NCBI GenBank assembly: GCA_026390275.1
Contig: JAPLGF010000153.1
Span: 1 to 7,752 of the forward strand
DNA: 7,752 bases
Origin: Candidatus Atribacteria bacterium
GTDB lineage: Bacteria; Atribacterota; Atribacteria; Atribacterales; Atribacteraceae
Reading direction: 5' to 3'
Shown piece by piece: positions 5,445-7,752 of the stretch (the stretch's first letter is position 1; each line of letters starts with the position of its first letter). The position numbers were made by a program, and so were the translations under genes. Under the pieces are notes generated by a model, which searched no databases, was not told the origin of the DNA, and saw only the letters and a program-made list of their open reading frames with translations.

Positions 5445-6728
5445 ATGTCAGATCAAACGGCTTTTGGTTTGACGACGGCGATGAACACTCTGGTCAATTT
5501 AACGGTAACAGAGAACGACCGCGTCATCCTGCGCGATTTAGCCCAAAAGGTAGCAGAGCTTGCTGCCCGTCCCATTGAAAAAACAAAAAGAGAACTCTGG
5601 TATCAGCATAATGAATTGCATCCCACCCGGCCGGTTATTTTTTGCGATCCGGAAAATGGTTGGAACGAAATCATTCCTGAAGACATCTTGCAGTGTGAGG
5701 GGGGTCTGGCCCGACATTGGGAAATGTTGCTACTTAAAGAAATTTTCTGGGGAGCGAGCATGGGAGATGATCGGGTAACCGAGCCTTGCCTTGATATTTT
5801 TTATATTCATCATGAAAACGATTGGGGGATGCACGAGGTTAAGATTGGAGGAGAAGATGGAGGTTCCTACCGTTGGAATGCTCCCCTCAAGGATTATGTT
5901 GACATCGACAAGCTTCGCTTCCCCACCCTGGAAATTGATTATAAAACAACGGATCAGGTCCACTCTCTTGCCCGGGATATCTTCAGTGATTTTCTCACGG
6001 TACGTCTCAAGGGGATCTGGTGGTGGACACTCGGTTTAACCTGGACAGGTGTCAATCTCCGGGGGTTGGAGCAGATCATGGTCGATATGTTCGATTATCC
6101 CGACGGGCTTCATCGACTCATGGCTTTTCTTCGGGACGGACATCTGGCCAAGTTGGATTTTTTAGAGAAAAATAACCTCTTGAGCCTGAACAGCGATGGA
6201 ACATATGTGGGATCGGGTGGATTCGGATACACCCATGAGCTCCCGCAGCCGGATTTTGACGGGAAACAGGTCCGTCCCTTCGATATGTGGGGGTTTGGAG
6301 AGAGCCAGGAGACCTGTTATGTTTCACCTGAAATGTTTGCCGAATTCATCTTTCCCTACCAACTCCCTCTGCTGGAAAAATTTGGGCTCAACTGTTATGG
6401 GTGCTGTGAACCGCTCGATCACCGTTGGGACGTGGTGAAGAATGTTCCCCGATTACGACGGGTCTCGGTTTCTCCCTGGGCAAACATGGAAATTATGGCG
6501 GAAAAATTAGGGAGGGACTACGTCTATTCTCTAAAACCCAATCCGGCTGATATTGCCGTGTCCCAGATCGATGAAGACTATATTCGGAAAAAAATCCGGG
6601 AGGCTTTCCGGATCACGAAGAACTGCCGGGTGGAGATCATCATGAAGGATAATCACACCATCGGTCGTAACCCCCAGAATGTCATCCGGTGGTGTAAAAT
6701 CGCCCGGGAAGAAGCAGGGCTGGTATAG
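5445..6728 (+). CDS. UroD-superfamily, corrinoid-methyltransferase-like protein
   Basis: A 427-residue soluble protein of the uroporphyrinogen-decarboxylase superfamily. It belongs to the branch with MtaA/CmuA-type methyltransferases rather than heme-pathway HemE, whose conserved N-terminal RxAGR-type motif is absent. In characterised relatives a zinc-bound His/Cys cluster carries methyl transfer between corrinoid proteins and thiols. Here NCYGCCEPLD (316-325, Cys at 317, 320 and 321) sits where the barrel's C-terminal metal site is expected, followed by RRVSVSPWAN (338-347) and a YVYSLKPNPA strand (359-368). An Asp/Glu/Trp-rich N-terminal half (about 60-150) is less typical. The ATG has AAGGAGG (5431-5437) 7 nt upstream. 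No corrinoid-binding protein gene adjoins it, so substrate and partner are unknown. CobT in the same window fits a cobamide-dependent role, by inference only. Confidence 0.75.
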   Translation: MSDQTAFGLTTAMNTLVNLTVTENDRVILRDLAQKVAELAARPIEKTKRELWYQHNELHPTRPVIFCDPENGWNEIIPEDILQCEGGLARHWEMLLLKEIFWGASMGDDRVTEPCLDIFYIHHENDWGMHEVKIGGEDGGSYRWNAPLKDYVDIDKLRFPTLEIDYKTTDQVHSLARDIFSDFLTVRLKGIWWWTLGLTWTGVNLRGLEQIMVDMFDYPDGLHRLMAFLRDGHLAKLDFLEKNNLLSLNSDGTYVGSGGFGYTHELPQPDFDGKQVRPFDMWGFGESQETCYVSPEMFAEFIFPYQLPLLEKFGLNCYGCCEPLDHRWDVVKNVPRLRRVSVSPWANMEIMAEKLGRDYVYSLKPNPADIAVSQIDEDYIRKKIREAFRITKNCRVEIIMKDNHTIGRNPQNVIRWCKIAREEAGLV

Positions 6729-6745
6729 ACTGCTCAGGCGAGTTT

Positions 6746-6759
6746 CTCCTTAAAAGGAG
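6746..6759 (+). promoter_or_regulatory. hairpin covering the ribosome binding site of the next gene
   Basis: CTCCT (6746-6750) can pair with AGGAG (6755-6759) around a TAAA loop. The 3' strand is the Shine-Dalgarno of the gene starting at 6769 (spacing 9 nt). This five-pair stem, about 20 bp after the UroD-like stop codon, could lower translation or open with temperature, or it may be incidental because CTCC is short. Confidence 0.35.
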
Positions 6760-6768
6760 TCGTTAACC

Positions 6769-7512
6769 ATGAACAACAGGCTTATGCACGTTTGTTTTAT
6801 CTTTTTTCTCCTCTCAATGGGAGTGGGGTTTCTTTCCAGCAGGGCAGGAGCAACTGGTAATGCCATTCTTGCCGGATTCCCATTCGAAAAGGGGGATTCC
6901 TGGATCTACCAGGGAAAAGTAGCCTGGCAGGTTCCCGATTCAGAAGAAAAGCGCGAGAAGTCCCTCACCTGGGTGGTGAGTGTTCAGGAATCCTGGGAAA
7001 ATAATAATCTCAAAGCAGCTTTAATGAAGGGATTCGTCACTGATCTTGCTTTTTATGAAGAAGGGAAAAAGCCCGGAGAATACCTGCTACTCCGGGCGGG
7101 AGATATTTACTACTTTTTAATCTATCCAGAACGGTCCCCAGAGCTCTGGAAGCGCATCAACGATCCCAACGATCCACTGGTCGGACTGGTGAGTGATGAT
7201 GAACTCTTCCTCGAACTTCCCCTTTTTCCAGAGAAAATCTTTGGAGAAACAGACCAAATCACCCGAAACGACTCCATGTACGTTTGGGTGGTCCAGGAGG
7301 TTACCACGAAAACCTTTCCCCTGGTGAAGGGATTGGTTCCGAATCATCCCTATGAAGAATATCACCTGGTTTACCAAACTTCACCGGACCGCACGGATTA
7401 CTATTTTGTCCCCGGAGTGGGGATTACCCGATATGTCTATTTACACCATGGGACCCTATCGGAAGTTGACATCCGGCTGGTAGAATACCGTTCTTCCCAT
7501 CACACCAAATAG
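6769..7512 (+). CDS. secreted protein of unknown function
   Basis: A 247-residue exported protein. Residues 1-28 form a Sec signal peptide (NNRLMH start, hydrophobic CFIFFLLSMGVGFL core, cleavage after AGA). Mature features are FPFEKGDSWIYQGK (38-51), a beta-rich middle, and a C-terminal DYYFVPGVGITRYVYLHHGT followed by a strand ending in VEYR. Paired G-D-x-W-x-Y and F-x-P-G-V-G-I motifs are common in a loose group of bacterial cell-envelope proteins of unknown function. I cannot assign a family with certainty, and no catalytic residues stand out. The start has AAAAGGAG (6752-6759) upstream at 9 nt. It lies 40 bp after the UroD-like gene with no visible promoter between them, so the two are probably cotranscribed. 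Confidence 0.75.
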   Translation: MNNRLMHVCFIFFLLSMGVGFLSSRAGATGNAILAGFPFEKGDSWIYQGKVAWQVPDSEEKREKSLTWVVSVQESWENNNLKAALMKGFVTDLAFYEEGKKPGEYLLLRAGDIYYFLIYPERSPELWKRINDPNDPLVGLVSDDELFLELPLFPEKIFGETDQITRNDSMYVWVVQEVTTKTFPLVKGLVPNHPYEEYHLVYQTSPDRTDYYFVPGVGITRYVYLHHGTLSEVDIRLVEYRSSHHTK

Positions 7513-7542
7513 AGAAATGATGTATCCGATCTCAGGGGCAAA

Positions 7543-7752
7543 TTATTTTTTGCAGGTGGGACCTTTGCCAATCACCATTTTGCCCGCAAAATACCTTTTT
7601 CGGATTTCTGGTGTCTCTTTGGCCCATTTTTCGAGACCCATATTTTGAATACTGCAAAGATTAAAAATTTTTAAATTATGAGGCAATTTTTCAGCCTGAT
7701 CCACACAGCTAAAGGGGAGATTCCTTGAGGATGGTCATTTTCAGGTATAGGT
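7543..7752 (-). pseudogene. C-terminal end of a minus-strand gene, probably frameshifted, cut by the window edge
   Basis: On the minus strand a convincing protein end runs to TAA at 7545-7543, reading CVDQAEKLPHNLKIFNLCS, then MGLEKWAKETPEIRKRYFAG, then KMVIGKGPTCKK. Going upstream, this frame hits TGA codons at 7743-7741 and 7737-7735. The frame one base away stays open to the edge (LYLKMTILKESP) and stops just after a C4 run (minus-strand Cs at 7717-7714). Removing one C would join the two into a continuous protein, so either a frameshift mutation or a sequencing error is likely. No ribosome binding site serves an internal start. Three Cys in a short stretch suggest a metal-binding or redox protein, but I recognise no family. 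It converges on the secreted-protein gene with a 30-bp gap. Confidence 0.45.

Noticed and set aside
5445..6728. HemE, uroporphyrinogen decarboxylase of heme synthesis
   Set aside because: The conserved N-terminal arginine motif of HemE is missing, the protein is longer, and the Cys-rich motif suits methyltransferase relatives.

Overview
The window looks like bacterial chromosome from an anaerobe that handles corrinoids. It has Shine-Dalgarno sequences with GGAGG cores, sigma70-type promoters, single-gene or short transcription units and sizeable intergenic repeats. There is no rRNA, tRNA, integrase or transposase to fix the taxon. An archaeal/cyanobacterial-type CobT (UPF0284), a corrinoid-type UroD-like methyltransferase and HPEER-type intergenic repeats would fit an uncultured thermophilic or subsurface lineage such as Atribacterota, but that is only a low-confidence inference.

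Left part (1-2426). A minus-strand gene begins at the left edge (7 codons visible). Diverging from it is a plus-strand unit of a class II sugar-phosphate aldolase (463-1119) and a CobT-like phosphoribosyltransferase (1412-2398). A member of one intergenic repeat family lies directly before each of these genes. A perfect 13-bp hairpin (2398-2426) separates cobT from the convergent L-threonine aldolase gene (2436-3491, minus, TTG start).

Middle (3492-4530). Upstream of the threonine aldolase gene, on the same strand, is the most striking element: a near-consensus promoter (TTGACA-16-TATAAT, 3781-3808) directly followed by about 176 nt that fold into a compact multibranched RNA. Its two ends pair over 12 bp and it finishes in a U-run (3599-3774). 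I cannot match it to a known RNA family. Beyond it on the minus strand is a small secreted protein (3865-4230), followed by a third copy of the intergenic repeat (4350-4477).

Right part (4531-7752). The plus strand carries a possible 35-residue peptide, a secreted PsbP-like protein with a Gln/Pro-rich tail (4679-5365), a UroD-superfamily corrinoid-methyltransferase-like protein (5445-6728) and a secreted protein of unknown function (6769-7512). A convergent, probably frameshifted minus-strand gene end lies at the right edge (7543-7752).

Functionally, CobT (lower-ligand activation for cobamides) and the UroD-like protein (probable methyl transfer to or from a corrinoid protein) suggest a cobamide-linked C1 theme. 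The aldolase and threonine aldolase are separate carbon and amino-acid enzymes. Nothing here proves a single pathway.
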